This document shows positions 26,811 to 35,773 of a stretch of 64,000 nucleotides of DNA, piece by piece. The position numbers and the translations under genes were made by a program. Each line of letters starts with the position of its first letter. Within the stretch, counting starts at the first letter, position 1. The stretch is taken from the NCBI GenBank assembly GCA_944389175.1, contig CALXLK010000006.1, positions 1 to 64,000 of the forward strand. Direction: 5' to 3'. The notes under the pieces were generated by a model, which saw only the letters and a program-made list of their open reading frames with translations, was not told the DNA's origin and searched no databases. Source of the DNA: an uncultured Opitutales bacterium. GTDB taxonomy: Bacteria; Verrucomicrobiota; Verrucomicrobiia; Opitutales; Intestinicryptomonadaceae.

Positions 26811-26934
26811 AGTGCCAGCATGTTAAATCTGAGCTGCAAATTTTTGCAAGCAAAAAAGTTGGTATTTTTGATATTTTACGCATAAATATTATTTGCTCTT
26901 TTTGGCAAAATAGTTTTGAATGCGGGACAATTAT

Positions 26935-28068
26935 ATGAAGGTACCACTGTTAGATTTGAAGACGCAGTACAAGCAGCTGCGCGAGCTTACAAAGACTTTG
27001 TTGGACGATATTCTCGACAGCCAATATTTTATCGGCGGCAAGTATGTAGCCAGGTTTGAGGAGGAAATTGCCTCGTACTGCAATGTCAAGGCGGCCGTGG
27101 GCGTATCCAGCGGCACCGACGCCCTTCTTTCATCTTTGATGGCAATGGACATAGCCGCCTCTCCGTTTAAGCGCGGCGAGCCCGACGAGGTCATTGTTCC
27201 GGACTATACGTTTTTTGCTACGGCCGGCTGCGTCTGGCGCACCGGCGCAAAGCCCGTGTTCGTCGACATAAACAGGGATACATACAACATAGACCCCGAC
27301 CAGATAGAGGCAAAGATAACTCCGCGCACAAAAGCCATAATGCCGGTGCACCTCTATGGGCAGTGCGCTGAAATGGATAAAATTTGCGCCATAGCAAAGA
27401 AATACAATTTGTCCGTCATAGAAGACGGCGCCCAGGCAATAGGCGCAAAGCGTGACGGCGTCAAGGTTGGCAATTTTGGAGATTGCGCGTGTTTGAGCTT
27501 TTTCCCGTCGAAGAATCTCGGCGGATTGGGCGACGGCGGAATGGTGATAACAAACAACGAGGCTCTGGCCGAAAAAATCCGCCAGATGCGCAACCACGGC
27601 ATGGAGCCGAAATATTACCACAAATTTGTAGGCGGCAACTTCCGCCTCGACGCAATCCAGGCCGCGGGCTTGTTGGTGAAGCTTCCGCATTTGGATACTT
27701 GGGGGCAGATGCGCCGCAGCAACGCCTCTATCTACAATGAGGCCTTTGAGAGCGTCGAGGAGATTAAGACTCCGTATATCCAGCCCCAGAATTACTCGAT
27801 ATTCAACCAATACATAGTAGCCGTCGACCACCGCGACGATGTAATTGCGTATCTGCGCTCGAAGGATATAGGGTGCGAAATATACTATCCCGTGCCGCTC
27901 CACATGCAGGAATGTTTTGCCCAGCTCGGCTACAAGGAAGGCGATTTCCCGAATGCCGAGTATGCGGCCAAACACACCATAGCCTTGCCGATTTATCCGG
28001 AATTGACACTCGACCAGCTAAATTATGTTATCGAAACGCTGAAAGAGGCCGTTGTTAAGTTTAGGTAA
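26935..28068 (+). CDS. DegT/DnrJ/EryC1/StrS-family sugar aminotransferase
   Basis: About 377 aa from MKVPLLDLKTQYKQL (an in-frame ATG 15 bases upstream is less likely). A PLP-dependent transaminase acting on a nucleotide-linked keto-sugar. Motifs: GVSSGTDALLSSL (cofactor phosphate), VIVPDYTFFATAG, VEDGAQAIGAKRDG (IEDGAQA), and the lysine in SFFPSKNLGGLGDGG that forms the Schiff base. C-terminal YPVPLHMQECF is typical of WbpE/WlbE-type enzymes. It is followed after 2 bases by the kdsB-like gene, so it belongs to an envelope sugar operon. Confidence 0.92.
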   Translation: MKVPLLDLKTQYKQLRELTKTLLDDILDSQYFIGGKYVARFEEEIASYCNVKAAVGVSSGTDALLSSLMAMDIAASPFKRGEPDEVIVPDYTFFATAGCVWRTGAKPVFVDINRDTYNIDPDQIEAKITPRTKAIMPVHLYGQCAEMDKICAIAKKYNLSVIEDGAQAIGAKRDGVKVGNFGDCACLSFFPSKNLGGLGDGGMVITNNEALAEKIRQMRNHGMEPKYYHKFVGGNFRLDAIQAAGLLVKLPHLDTWGQMRRSNASIYNEAFESVEEIKTPYIQPQNYSIFNQYIVAVDHRDDVIAYLRSKDIGCEIYYPVPLHMQECFAQLGYKEGDFPNAEYAAKHTIALPIYPELTLDQLNYVIETLKEAVVKFR

Positions 28069-28070
28069 AG

Positions 28071-29135
28071 ATGATAAAAATTCTTCTGACAATTATCCAG
28101 GTAGGCATAGTTATTGTTCCCCTATTCTTGGGAATATTGCTTGTTTTTAGGAGTTCGGCCTCGTACGAGGAGGCGCACCAGAACTCAAAGGCCGCCTCGT
28201 GGGGGATATCGCGCAGCCGGTATGCGCTGTTGATGCGCTTGCTGGGCGTGTTGTTGCTGTGCGTGTCGGCTTTTGCCGCGTATTCGCTGTTTTTTGAGCA
28301 GGAGCAAAAAGTCGACGACGAGGTGCGCGATTTCTGGAAGGACATAGAGGACAAGTCAAAAGACGCCTTCCCCAAGGCGGCCATGCTCCTGGGAGCTGCC
28401 ATTGCTATACCTACGCGCATGTCCTCGACGCGTTTCCCCGGCAAGCCGCTTGCAAAATTGGGTTCTAAGACTGTCATAGAGCACGTTTATGAGCGCTGCA
28501 TGAAAAGCGAGCTCGCCGAGAGGGCGGTAATTCTGACGGACAGCCCCCAGATTATGGATTTCGCAAAACAGATGGGGGCGGAGGCTATTATGACCTCCCC
28601 GCAATGTTCTTCGGGCACCGAGCGCATAATCGAGGCCTTCGACGAAATAGGGGCGGAGTTTGTTGTAAACGTCCAGGGCGACGAGCCTTTTATTTCGCCC
28701 AATTTGATAGACGCGCTCATTCAAAAGCGCGCCGAGACTTCGTGCGACCTCGTCACGGCGGCCTCCAGGATAAGCGACGTCGCCGCGCTTGAGAATGAAA
28801 ACGTGGTCAAGGTGCTGCGGGCCGAGGACGGGCGCGCGATATATTTTAGCCGTTCTCCGCTTCCGTTTATAAGGGGCGTCCGCGAGCGGGAGAAGTGGCT
28901 TGAAAAGGCCGCGTACTGGCGCCACATAGGCATATACGGCTATTCGCGGAAGGCGCTGAATTTGTATGCGAAGTTCGGCCCGTGTGCGCTGGAAAAGTGC
29001 GAAATGCTCGAGCAGTTGCGCTTTATATCAAACGGAATGCAATTTGAAGTCGTGCAGACTCAGTACGAGTCTATAGGCATAGACACCCCCGCAGACTTGG
29101 TCGCCGCCGAGGAATTTCTAAAAAGGCAAAGCTAA
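28071..29135 (+). CDS. kdsB: CMP-Kdo synthetase (KdsB) with extra N-terminal membrane domain
   Basis: A 354-aa protein. Residues about 108-354 are a complete KdsB: AIPTRMSSTRFPGKPLAKL (nucleotide loop), NVQGDEPFISPNLID (Mg ligands), YFSRSPLPFIR, HIGIYGYSRKAL and SIGIDTPADL. It activates Kdo with CTP for LPS. Residues 1-105 are not part of normal KdsB (about 250 aa): two hydrophobic helices (about 4-26 and 55-75) plus a charged linker. The joined frame has no stop, so the fusion is real in the sequence, although internal initiation at Met105 is possible. Its stop shares one base with kdsD's start. Confidence 0.9.
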   Translation: MIKILLTIIQVGIVIVPLFLGILLVFRSSASYEEAHQNSKAASWGISRSRYALLMRLLGVLLLCVSAFAAYSLFFEQEQKVDDEVRDFWKDIEDKSKDAFPKAAMLLGAAIAIPTRMSSTRFPGKPLAKLGSKTVIEHVYERCMKSELAERAVILTDSPQIMDFAKQMGAEAIMTSPQCSSGTERIIEAFDEIGAEFVVNVQGDEPFISPNLIDALIQKRAETSCDLVTAASRISDVAALENENVVKVLRAEDGRAIYFSRSPLPFIRGVREREKWLEKAAYWRHIGIYGYSRKALNLYAKFGPCALEKCEMLEQLRFISNGMQFEVVQTQYESIGIDTPADLVAAEEFLKRQS

Positions 29136-30100
29136 TGGACGACGAACAACTCATATCAATTGGCGCCGGCGTTCTCAAGAGCGAGGCCGATTCCATAACC
29201 GCATCGATTAAGAGCCTCGACGGCAATTTTGCCGCGGCTGTCAGGACGATACTGACGCACAAGGGAAAGATGATGGTTTGCGGAGTGGGCAAGTCCGGGC
29301 TCGTCGGGCAAAAAATAGCCGCGACCCTTTCAAGCACCGGCACGCCCGCCGTCTTTATGCACGCCTGCGACGCCGTCCATGGGGATCTCGGCGTTTACGA
29401 GCCGGCCGATCCGACGCTTCTTATTTCAAAAAGCGGCGCCACGGTGGAGTGCCTGCGCCTAATTCCAATTTTAAAGAAGTTTAATTCAAAGATAATAGCG
29501 CTGGTGGGCAATCTCGACTCGCCGATGGGCAGAGACTGCGATATAGTGCTAAATGCAAGCGTGGACTGCGAAGCGGATCCTATAGGGATAGTACCAACCA
29601 ATTCCACCACTCTTGCTCTGGCCATGGGCGACGCGCTCGCGTGCGCGCTTATGAAGGCCCGCGGCTTTACGAGGGAGGATTTTGCGCGCTTCCATCCGGC
29701 CGGCCAGCTCGGCAGAAATTTGCTGCTGAAAGTCGGAGACGTAATGCATTCGCCCGAGCGCTGCGCGATAGTCTCCCCCGAGGCCAGCGCGCGCGAGGTT
29801 GTAATTGCAATGACGGAGAAGCCCCTCGGGGCCGCGTGCATAAGCGACGGTCATGGGCGGCTTTGCGGCTTGATTACCGACGGGGACATACGCAGAATGC
29901 TGCGCAGCGTTTCAAACATAGACAGTGTCAAGTGCGGCGATATCATGACTAAATCGCCCATATCCGTTTCGGCGGAAGCGCCGTTGTCGGAGGCCGTTCG
30001 CCTGATGGAGGCGCGCCGTTCAAAGCTGTCGGTGCTGCCTGTCGTCGACGGCGGAAAAATAATGGGCCTGATTCGCCTTCACGATATCTATCAACAGTAG
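29135..30100 (+). CDS. kdsD: Arabinose-5-phosphate isomerase (KdsD/KpsF)
   Basis: A 321-aa protein with an N-terminal SIS domain (VCGVGKSGLVGQKIAATLSSTGTPA, SKSGATVECLRL) and two C-terminal CBS repeats (about 205-320; GLITDGDIRRML, LPVVDGGKIMGLIRLHDI). It converts ribulose-5-phosphate to arabinose-5-phosphate, the first step to Kdo. TAATG overlap with kdsB shows translational coupling and a shared role in Kdo supply. Confidence 0.94.
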   Translation: MDDEQLISIGAGVLKSEADSITASIKSLDGNFAAAVRTILTHKGKMMVCGVGKSGLVGQKIAATLSSTGTPAVFMHACDAVHGDLGVYEPADPTLLISKSGATVECLRLIPILKKFNSKIIALVGNLDSPMGRDCDIVLNASVDCEADPIGIVPTNSTTLALAMGDALACALMKARGFTREDFARFHPAGQLGRNLLLKVGDVMHSPERCAIVSPEASAREVVIAMTEKPLGAACISDGHGRLCGLITDGDIRRMLRSVSNIDSVKCGDIMTKSPISVSAEAPLSEAVRLMEARRSKLSVLPVVDGGKIMGLIRLHDIYQQ

Positions 30101-30103
30101 TCC

Positions 30104-30676
30104 ATGAAAGTCTCTGAATTTTTCGGATTTTTTTTCCGGTATGTGCGCAATCCCTCGTCGATTGGCGCAGTCTGTCCCAGCTCGAGCTTCCTCGGCCGAA
30201 AGATGGCAGCGGCGCTCTCGGGGGTTGTCGGCGACGGCGATGCCGTGGCGGAACTCGGCGCGGGCACGGGCGCGGTGACGAAATTTATTTTGGATACTCC
30301 CGGATTAAACCCGGAAAAGTTCTATTGCGTGGAGTTTGAAAAACGCTCTGCGGACATACTTGGCAAAAAGTTTCCGAAGGCAAAAATTTTCAACGACAGC
30401 GCCGAAAACATTGTCGAGATTATGTCCGGCGATGCGAAAGACCTCAAGTGCGTGGTATCGTCTCTTCCCCTTCTTTCCCTGCCCAGGCAATGTTCATCTT
30501 CCATATTGAGCCGTTGCGAGGACGCCTTGCCTAAGGGCGGCCTCTACGTCCAGTTTACGTACAATCTCTTTAATCCGCCCGCCGATAAATTCTTTAAAAA
30601 CATGAAGCGCATAAAGACCTCCTACGTGTTTTTCAACATCCCGCCGGCGCGCGTGGACGTCTATCAAAAACAATAG
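30104..30676 (+). CDS. Class I SAM-dependent methyltransferase, phospholipid N-methyltransferase-like
   Basis: A 190-aa protein. The SAM-binding motif is VAELGAGTGAVTKFIL (about 48-63), with an acidic residue at YCVEFEK. The N-terminal FRNPSSIGAVCPSSSFLGRKMA resembles bacterial phospholipid N-methyltransferases (PmtA type) and related rRNA-dimethylase-fold enzymes; SSLPLLSLP replaces the NLPY-type motif. The start is three bases after kdsD. Phosphatidylethanolamine methylation is a plausible role, not proven. Confidence 0.75.
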   Translation: MKVSEFFGFFFRYVRNPSSIGAVCPSSSFLGRKMAAALSGVVGDGDAVAELGAGTGAVTKFILDTPGLNPEKFYCVEFEKRSADILGKKFPKAKIFNDSAENIVEIMSGDAKDLKCVVSSLPLLSLPRQCSSSILSRCEDALPKGGLYVQFTYNLFNPPADKFFKNMKRIKTSYVFFNIPPARVDVYQKQ

Positions 30677-30724
30677 TGCGCTAAAAGGGTGGGTGGTATT
30701 CGGCGGCGCGTCTTTGCAGGCGCG

Positions 30725-32434
30725 CTATTGTAGCGGCAGTTTTGCCCTGAGCTTTAGCGCCGTTTCCTGCACGCTCTTTAGCCCGGCGTTGCCCGAACAT
30801 ACAATGAGCCTCTCCAGCGCGGGGGCGAAGAATTTCGCGTATTCGGGCTTGCCTTTTTTTATGGACAGAAAGCCGTAAGCGCCCAAAGCCTGCAAGAGGC
30901 GCTGCGAGGCCGCCAGGTAAAAGAGTTTTAGCTCGCCGTCGTCGGGAGCGCGGCCAAAGTACAGGCGCAGGAGCCTCTGCCTCAGCGAATCGGATATGTC
31001 GGCGTAAGGGTCGTAGAGCAGGGAGGCCAAATCGTACATGGCGCAACCCATGCGCATGCCCTGGAAATCTATAATTGATATCGAATTTTCGCCGACGATT
31101 ATGTTTTGCGACTGAAAATCGCGGTGAAGCAAAACCCGTGGCTGGCTCAGAAGGGTAGCTTTTAATTCGCGCAGCTGCGCCTCAAATTTTTCATCGGGCT
31201 CGATGGAGAATTTTGAGCGCATGCACTCCTGTTTAAAATAATTGTGCTCCCAATCGTAGAGGTCGCTGTCGAAGGGCTGCGAAATTTCAAACGGATGCCC
31301 GAGAAACCTTTGGGTTGCGGTTGTGTGCAGCCTCAAGGCGTTTCCCACCGCCATTTCGTAAAAACGTTCGGCCTTTTCGGGGGCGGCCTTGACGAGGGTG
31401 AGAAGGTCGAGATTGCCGCCGTCGCCCATGACGAAAATCCGCCGCCGCGCGTCGGCCAGCGCCGTTTTGGGGACGTCGATTTTGTTTGAAAGAAGAAATT
31501 TTGCTATGCGCGCGTAGAGGGCGTCTTCGCGCTTTGCCTTCGGGTAAAAACACGCCACGAGCTTTCGTCCGTCGCGCGCGTCGGTAAACCTGACAAATTT
31601 TCTGGCGGAGGCGCCCTTGTCGATGAGAGTCGGAGACGACGGTTCAAAGCCGAGGCATTTGAGTTTTGCAAGCATGCCCATGAAAGTATCCGAGTGCCTT
31701 CCGCAGGCCTTTAGATACTCGGCGGGCGTGCCTATATCGCTAAACGACCCCGAGTTTTCGGCGTAGAAGCCTACGCTTTGGGCGTCTCGGGCAATCAATT
31801 TCAAAATGACGTCGACTGTCGAAAAAACGTCCCCTTTCGCATTAAAGCACTCTTCCAAAAAACCTCTGCCGGCGGCAAAAAATCCCGTAAACTGGAGATT
31901 TTTTTCCGCGGGGTTGCCGAGCTTGTGGCGCATGTCGCAAACGCATTGGCGGCGTACGCCAACGTTCATGTTCGAACCGGAATTCCTCAGGCAAAGCACC
32001 GCAGCCTTGCCCTCGTCAAATATGGCCTTTGCCGCGCGCCCGATAAACCTGCGGGCGGGGGCGCTGAAGAGAATATCGGCGTTGTGGACAAGTATTGCAT
32101 CTTCGCCGCGCAAGAGTTTTCGGGCGTGCTTTATGCCTCCGCCGGTGTCCAAAATTTTATCTTCGTAGCTGGGAAATATTTCGGCTCCCTTGTAGAAGAA
32201 TCGGCCGTCCGGACGCCGCAAAGCGGCCAGTTTCGCGTCGAATTCGTGCCTGAGATGGTGGATATTGACGATAAATTTTGAAACTCCTGCGGCGATTAGC
32301 TTGTCGAATACAATCTCGAGAGGGGTCTTGCCGCGGATAGGCACGAGGGGCTTTGGTAAAATGTCGGTGAGAGGTCTTAGTCTGTTGCCGTATCCTGCCG
32401 ATAGAATGAAAGCGCATCTAATCTTATTTTGCAT
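30725..32434 (-). CDS. Fused MurNAc-1-P uridylyltransferase (MurU) and sugar kinase (AmgK)
   Basis: About 569 aa from the ATG at 32434 (an in-frame TTG lies two codons upstream). Residues about 5-245 are a sugar nucleotidyltransferase: AFILSAGYGNRLRPLTDILPKPLVP, HNADILF and ILDTGGGIKHA, as in MurU. Residues about 270-569 are an aminoglycoside-phosphotransferase-fold kinase: LLHRDFQSQNIIV (catalytic Asp/Asn) and IIDFQGMRMG (metal Asp), as in AmgK. In pseudomonads AmgK and MurU are separate neighbours that salvage MurNAc to UDP-MurNAc, bypassing fosfomycin-sensitive MurA. Here both are in one chain. Specificity is family inference. Confidence 0.85.
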   Translation of the reverse strand: MQNKIRCAFILSAGYGNRLRPLTDILPKPLVPIRGKTPLEIVFDKLIAAGVSKFIVNIHHLRHEFDAKLAALRRPDGRFFYKGAEIFPSYEDKILDTGGGIKHARKLLRGEDAILVHNADILFSAPARRFIGRAAKAIFDEGKAAVLCLRNSGSNMNVGVRRQCVCDMRHKLGNPAEKNLQFTGFFAAGRGFLEECFNAKGDVFSTVDVILKLIARDAQSVGFYAENSGSFSDIGTPAEYLKACGRHSDTFMGMLAKLKCLGFEPSSPTLIDKGASARKFVRFTDARDGRKLVACFYPKAKREDALYARIAKFLLSNKIDVPKTALADARRRIFVMGDGGNLDLLTLVKAAPEKAERFYEMAVGNALRLHTTATQRFLGHPFEISQPFDSDLYDWEHNYFKQECMRSKFSIEPDEKFEAQLRELKATLLSQPRVLLHRDFQSQNIIVGENSISIIDFQGMRMGCAMYDLASLLYDPYADISDSLRQRLLRLYFGRAPDDGELKLFYLAASQRLLQALGAYGFLSIKKGKPEYAKFFAPALERLIVCSGNAGLKSVQETALKLRAKLPLQ

Positions 32435-32520
32435 ATACAAATTTTAAAAACATAAAAATATGAAAATGTTGACAATGTCAACGCCGACTGTAATGTACTC
32501 GACTCAAAGATATATAAAGT

Positions 32521-34125
32521 ATGATTACCTGGATTCAAACAGCACTTCAAAAACACCATAAAGTAGTATTCAGCATTCTGCTGGTAGTAATAACCATAGC
32601 ATTTGTCTTTACAATCGGCCAAATTCCGTTCTTTGGCGACAGGTATCGCAGCGAGGACACCACCAAGAAAGACTTTTACGGCTTCGATCTCTCGAACGAA
32701 AATACGGTTCAATATCTGGGCACTTTTGCCGTTTACGACGCCCTCTTAAGGGGCGAGCAACCGACGAACGACTTCATAATTAAGCAGGCGTATCTGCGCC
32801 ACATGGCAGACAAACTGGGCATAAGCGCTGTGACGCAAAAGGAGCTGCTCGACTATATCCACGCCTCGCCGCTGTTTATGGGCAAGGACGGCAAGTTCGA
32901 CGCAAACAGGTGGAAGGAGTTTGTCGCCTACCGCGTGTCGTCGGGCAGAATGACCGAGGAAGATTTGACTCTCATCCTCTCCGAAAACGCTATGCTCGAC
33001 AAGGTCGAAAAGATAATAGCAGGCCCCGGTTTTGTGTTTGGCGAAGACATTCAGCGCAACTACGACCACCAATTTGGCAAGTGGTCCTTCAAGATTGCGC
33101 GCATTCCCTACGGGGAGTTTAACCCGGAAATAAAAGTAACCGACGCCGATCTCGAAAAGTTCTACGCTGACAGGGCGGCGGCTTTTAAAGTGGGCGAGGG
33201 CGTCGTGCTTGAGACGGTGTTCTTCCCAATCAAGGATTTCGCCTCGGTAAAAATGCCCGGGGAGGCCCAATTAAAGACTTTCTACAACGCGAATCTCTCG
33301 AAGTACACCGACAAGGACTCAAAACAGCTTTCATTTGAGGCAGCCAGGGCGAAAGTGCTGGCCGACTACCTTTCGGATTCGGCCCACAGGGCGGCAAGCC
33401 AGAAGGCCGAAGACCTGGCCATGAAGATATACAACTCAAAGGCCAAGATGAATTCGGCGGAATTGAAGAAACTTTTGGCCGAAGAGAAGGTCGAAGTAAA
33501 GAGGTCGAAGCCCATGCGCACCACTGACAAGCAGCTGGACAGCTCGTTGCCGGCCCAGGTTGCCGCCGCGGGCTTTAAGCTTGACGAGCTCAACTTCTAC
33601 ACGGATCCCATGCCCGTTGACGACGGCGTGTACCTTGTTTTCCTGGCTCAAAAGCTTCCCTCATACCAGCCGAAGCTCTCCGAGGTAAAAAAGGCCGTCG
33701 AAGAGGCCTATGTATCCGAGCAAAAGCGCAAGCTCTTCGCCGAGTACGGGAAGAAGCTCGACGCCGCGTTTGCCGACGGAATGAAAGCAGGAAAGACGTT
33801 TGAAGAGGTAGCAAAGGCGAACAAGATTAAGGTTGAGAGCGTGCGCGGGCTGTCGATGGACAAGGTTCTCGAGGCTTCCCACCTGGTAAAAGAGGCCTTG
33901 CCTGTAATATCGACAGAGCTTTTGAAACTCAAGGTGGGCGGGGTTTCGAAAATGCAGTCTATGGGCGACGCCGGCTACATAGTCAACCTGACTTCGTTCC
34001 AGAAGCCGAATGTCGACGCCGCGCAAATGAATAAATCGCGCGAAAATTTCGAAAAGGGAATGTCAATGGCGACGTTTGGCTCCGTTCTGAGGAACGCCTC
34101 GGCCAACGTTGAAATCAAGGAGTGA
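32521..34125 (+). CDS. PpiD/SurA-like membrane-anchored periplasmic folding factor
   Basis: A 534-aa protein with N-terminal membrane anchor (about 14-36, VVFSILLVVITIAFVFTIGQI) and a large periplasmic part. Residues 60-220 match the SurA_N-type chaperone domain (IKQAYLRHMADKLGISAVTQKELLDYI). A parvulin-like segment may span about 330-400 (LPAQVAAAGFKLDELNFYTDPMPVDDGVYLVFL) but the standard PPIase motifs are weak, so it could be chaperone only. PpiD/SurA proteins help outer membrane proteins fold after Sec export. Monocistronic or with the small gene following. Confidence 0.8.
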   Translation: MITWIQTALQKHHKVVFSILLVVITIAFVFTIGQIPFFGDRYRSEDTTKKDFYGFDLSNENTVQYLGTFAVYDALLRGEQPTNDFIIKQAYLRHMADKLGISAVTQKELLDYIHASPLFMGKDGKFDANRWKEFVAYRVSSGRMTEEDLTLILSENAMLDKVEKIIAGPGFVFGEDIQRNYDHQFGKWSFKIARIPYGEFNPEIKVTDADLEKFYADRAAAFKVGEGVVLETVFFPIKDFASVKMPGEAQLKTFYNANLSKYTDKDSKQLSFEAARAKVLADYLSDSAHRAASQKAEDLAMKIYNSKAKMNSAELKKLLAEEKVEVKRSKPMRTTDKQLDSSLPAQVAAAGFKLDELNFYTDPMPVDDGVYLVFLAQKLPSYQPKLSEVKKAVEEAYVSEQKRKLFAEYGKKLDAAFADGMKAGKTFEEVAKANKIKVESVRGLSMDKVLEASHLVKEALPVISTELLKLKVGGVSKMQSMGDAGYIVNLTSFQKPNVDAAQMNKSRENFEKGMSMATFGSVLRNASANVEIKE

Positions 34126-34171
34126 TATTTTTGATCTTTGGAGCACCTCCAAAAATACGAAAGGAAAAAAT

Positions 34172-34555
34172 ATGGCTTGCAGAGTTAAAAGACAAACAAA
34201 GCAATCCGCCGCCGCTAAGAAGACGGCGGTAGCTAAAACACCGGACGCCGAACCAAAATGCGCGGCCAAGAAGTGCGCTACGAAAAAGTGCGCTTCGAAG
34301 AAGATTACCCGCATAATAGCCAAAATAAATGTTGGCTGGGGGAATTCTCTCTTCATCAGGGGCGCGGGCGCCGAACTAAACTGGGACAAGGGTGTGGCCA
34401 TGCAGTGCATCAGCGAGGACGAGTGGCTGTGGGAGCAGTATGTTCCCAAGGGCGATATTACCTTCAAGCTCCTTGTCAATGATTCGCAGTGGTCTGTCGG
34501 CGACGACTTTGTAGTCTCGGCGGGAGAATCTATTATTTGCAGACCCGAATTCTAA
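34172..34555 (+). CDS. Small protein with Lys/Ala/Cys-rich tail and carbohydrate-binding-like domain
   Basis: A 127-aa protein from the ATG at 34172 (AAGG RBS 6-9 bases upstream); an earlier in-frame ATG overlaps the previous gene and is unlikely. Residues 1-45 are basic with repeated KKCA units (KCAAKKCATKKCASKK). Residues 47-127 look like a CBM20/48- or AMPK-type glycan-binding beta-sandwich: LFIRGAGAELNWDKGVAM, EYVPKGDITFKLLVNDSQW-like order (read here as EQYVPKGDITFKLLVND). No signal peptide. The family match is by pattern; function unknown. Confidence 0.75.
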   Translation: MACRVKRQTKQSAAAKKTAVAKTPDAEPKCAAKKCATKKCASKKITRIIAKINVGWGNSLFIRGAGAELNWDKGVAMQCISEDEWLWEQYVPKGDITFKLLVNDSQWSVGDDFVVSAGESIICRPEF

Positions 34556-34575
34556 TTAAAGCGTCTAGCTACGAG

Positions 34576-34605
34576 ATGGCTCGCTGACGACGAGCCATTT
34601 TTTTT
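34576..34605 (+). terminator. Rho-independent terminator
   Basis: Stem ATGGCTCG/CGAGCCAT with 7-base loop, then T8, twenty bases after the stop. Confidence 0.92.
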
Positions 34606-34614
34606 ATATTTAGC

Positions 34615-35472
34615 ATGCTTTATTTTGCATTATTGTTGCGCATACTGGCAAATCCGCTTGCCAACGTATTTCAGAAGAAACTTACTTCTTCAGGCGTGCA
34701 GGCTTCCGAGGTCAACATGTACGCTTACGTGTTCGCCTTTTTTGTATCGCTTGTCTGCCTTCATTTTTCGCCGGAGGTGCACGCGGGTCCGGGCGTGTTG
34801 CTGCTGTGCCTCTTTAGCGGCTTTCTGGGGGCTACGGGCAATTTCTTTCTAATTAAGGCGCTCGAATCGGGGGAGCTTTCCGTATTGGGGCCGATAAATT
34901 CCTACAAGCCGGTTTACGGGATAATTTTTGGCATTCTTCTGCTGGGCGAGTATCCCGACTTCTATGCGCTTTTGGGTGTTGCGGCGATAATATTTGGAAG
35001 CTATTTCATGTTTGATAGCAAAGGCGCCTTCAATGCCGACAAGCTTTTTAACAGGGCCATTGCCTATAGAATTGCGGCTTTGGCCCTCGCCTCTCTTGAG
35101 GCTGTCTTCTTAAAGAAAATCATAATCCAGACTTCCGCGGAATTCGGCTTTTGCGCGTGGGCCATGACGGGGGTGATTTTTTCCCTGCCTTTCGTCGCGC
35201 TCGGCGGCCGCCAAAAAAAATGCGCACCGAAAATTAGCAAGAGTAAACAGTTTTTATTCTTCGGGTTGACAGGCGCATTTGTCTCGGCAATGCAACTTTC
35301 CACGAACTGGGTGTTTGCGTACATGCAGGTGGGGCTTGCGCTTGCCCTATTCCAGCTGTCCGGGGTAATAAGCGTAATATTGGGCTTGTTGTTCTTCGGA
35401 GAAAAAAATTTCTGGCCGAAACTTGCGGGCTCTCTAATCATGTGCATGGGGGCTGCGGCAGTCATACTGTGA
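34615..35472 (+). CDS. EamA/DMT-superfamily transporter
   Basis: A 285-aa protein with about ten hydrophobic helices in two homologous halves, the EamA pattern (GATGNFFLIKALESGELSVLGPINSYKPVYG in half one and a matching LFQLSGVISVILGLLFFGE in half two). Such proteins export or import small metabolites or sugars at the inner membrane. Substrate unknown. ATG start directly after the terminator of the preceding gene. Confidence 0.85.
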   Translation: MLYFALLLRILANPLANVFQKKLTSSGVQASEVNMYAYVFAFFVSLVCLHFSPEVHAGPGVLLLCLFSGFLGATGNFFLIKALESGELSVLGPINSYKPVYGIIFGILLLGEYPDFYALLGVAAIIFGSYFMFDSKGAFNADKLFNRAIAYRIAALALASLEAVFLKKIIIQTSAEFGFCAWAMTGVIFSLPFVALGGRQKKCAPKISKSKQFLFFGLTGAFVSAMQLSTNWVFAYMQVGLALALFQLSGVISVILGLLFFGEKNFWPKLAGSLIMCMGAAAVIL

Positions 35473-35729
35473 AGGCTGGGCCTCTTCGCTTTCGCAAAAT
35501 GCCCCGCGTTTTTCCATGCCGCCCTCACGCTTTAAAATGCGCCTTTCCCGGGGCTTCTTGGGCGCTGCCTGATTTTTTTCCACCCCGTCATTTATTCCGC
35601 TGCTAAGGCGCGCAGGTTTCGCGGCGAATGCCTGTTCTCCTTCCCGCTATGCGAAATCGCATCCGCCAGTATTGTAAAGGTATGTCAGGCAAAATCAAGC
35701 GCAGGGATAACAAACATGGCGAGGACAAC
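35473..35729. other. Intergenic, no gene recognised
   Basis: Between the DMT transporter and the convergent C39-like gene I see no gene or repeat except the bidirectional terminator at 35730. Confidence 0.5.
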
Positions 35730-35759
35730 AAAAAAGCCATGTTGGCTCATGGCTTTTTT
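35730..35759. terminator. Bidirectional terminator
   Basis: A perfect 12-bp inverted repeat AAAAAAGCCATG/CATGGCTTTTTT with a 6-base loop between convergent genes; can terminate both. Confidence 0.93.
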
Positions 35760-35773
35760 GTTTGGATTCCCGT

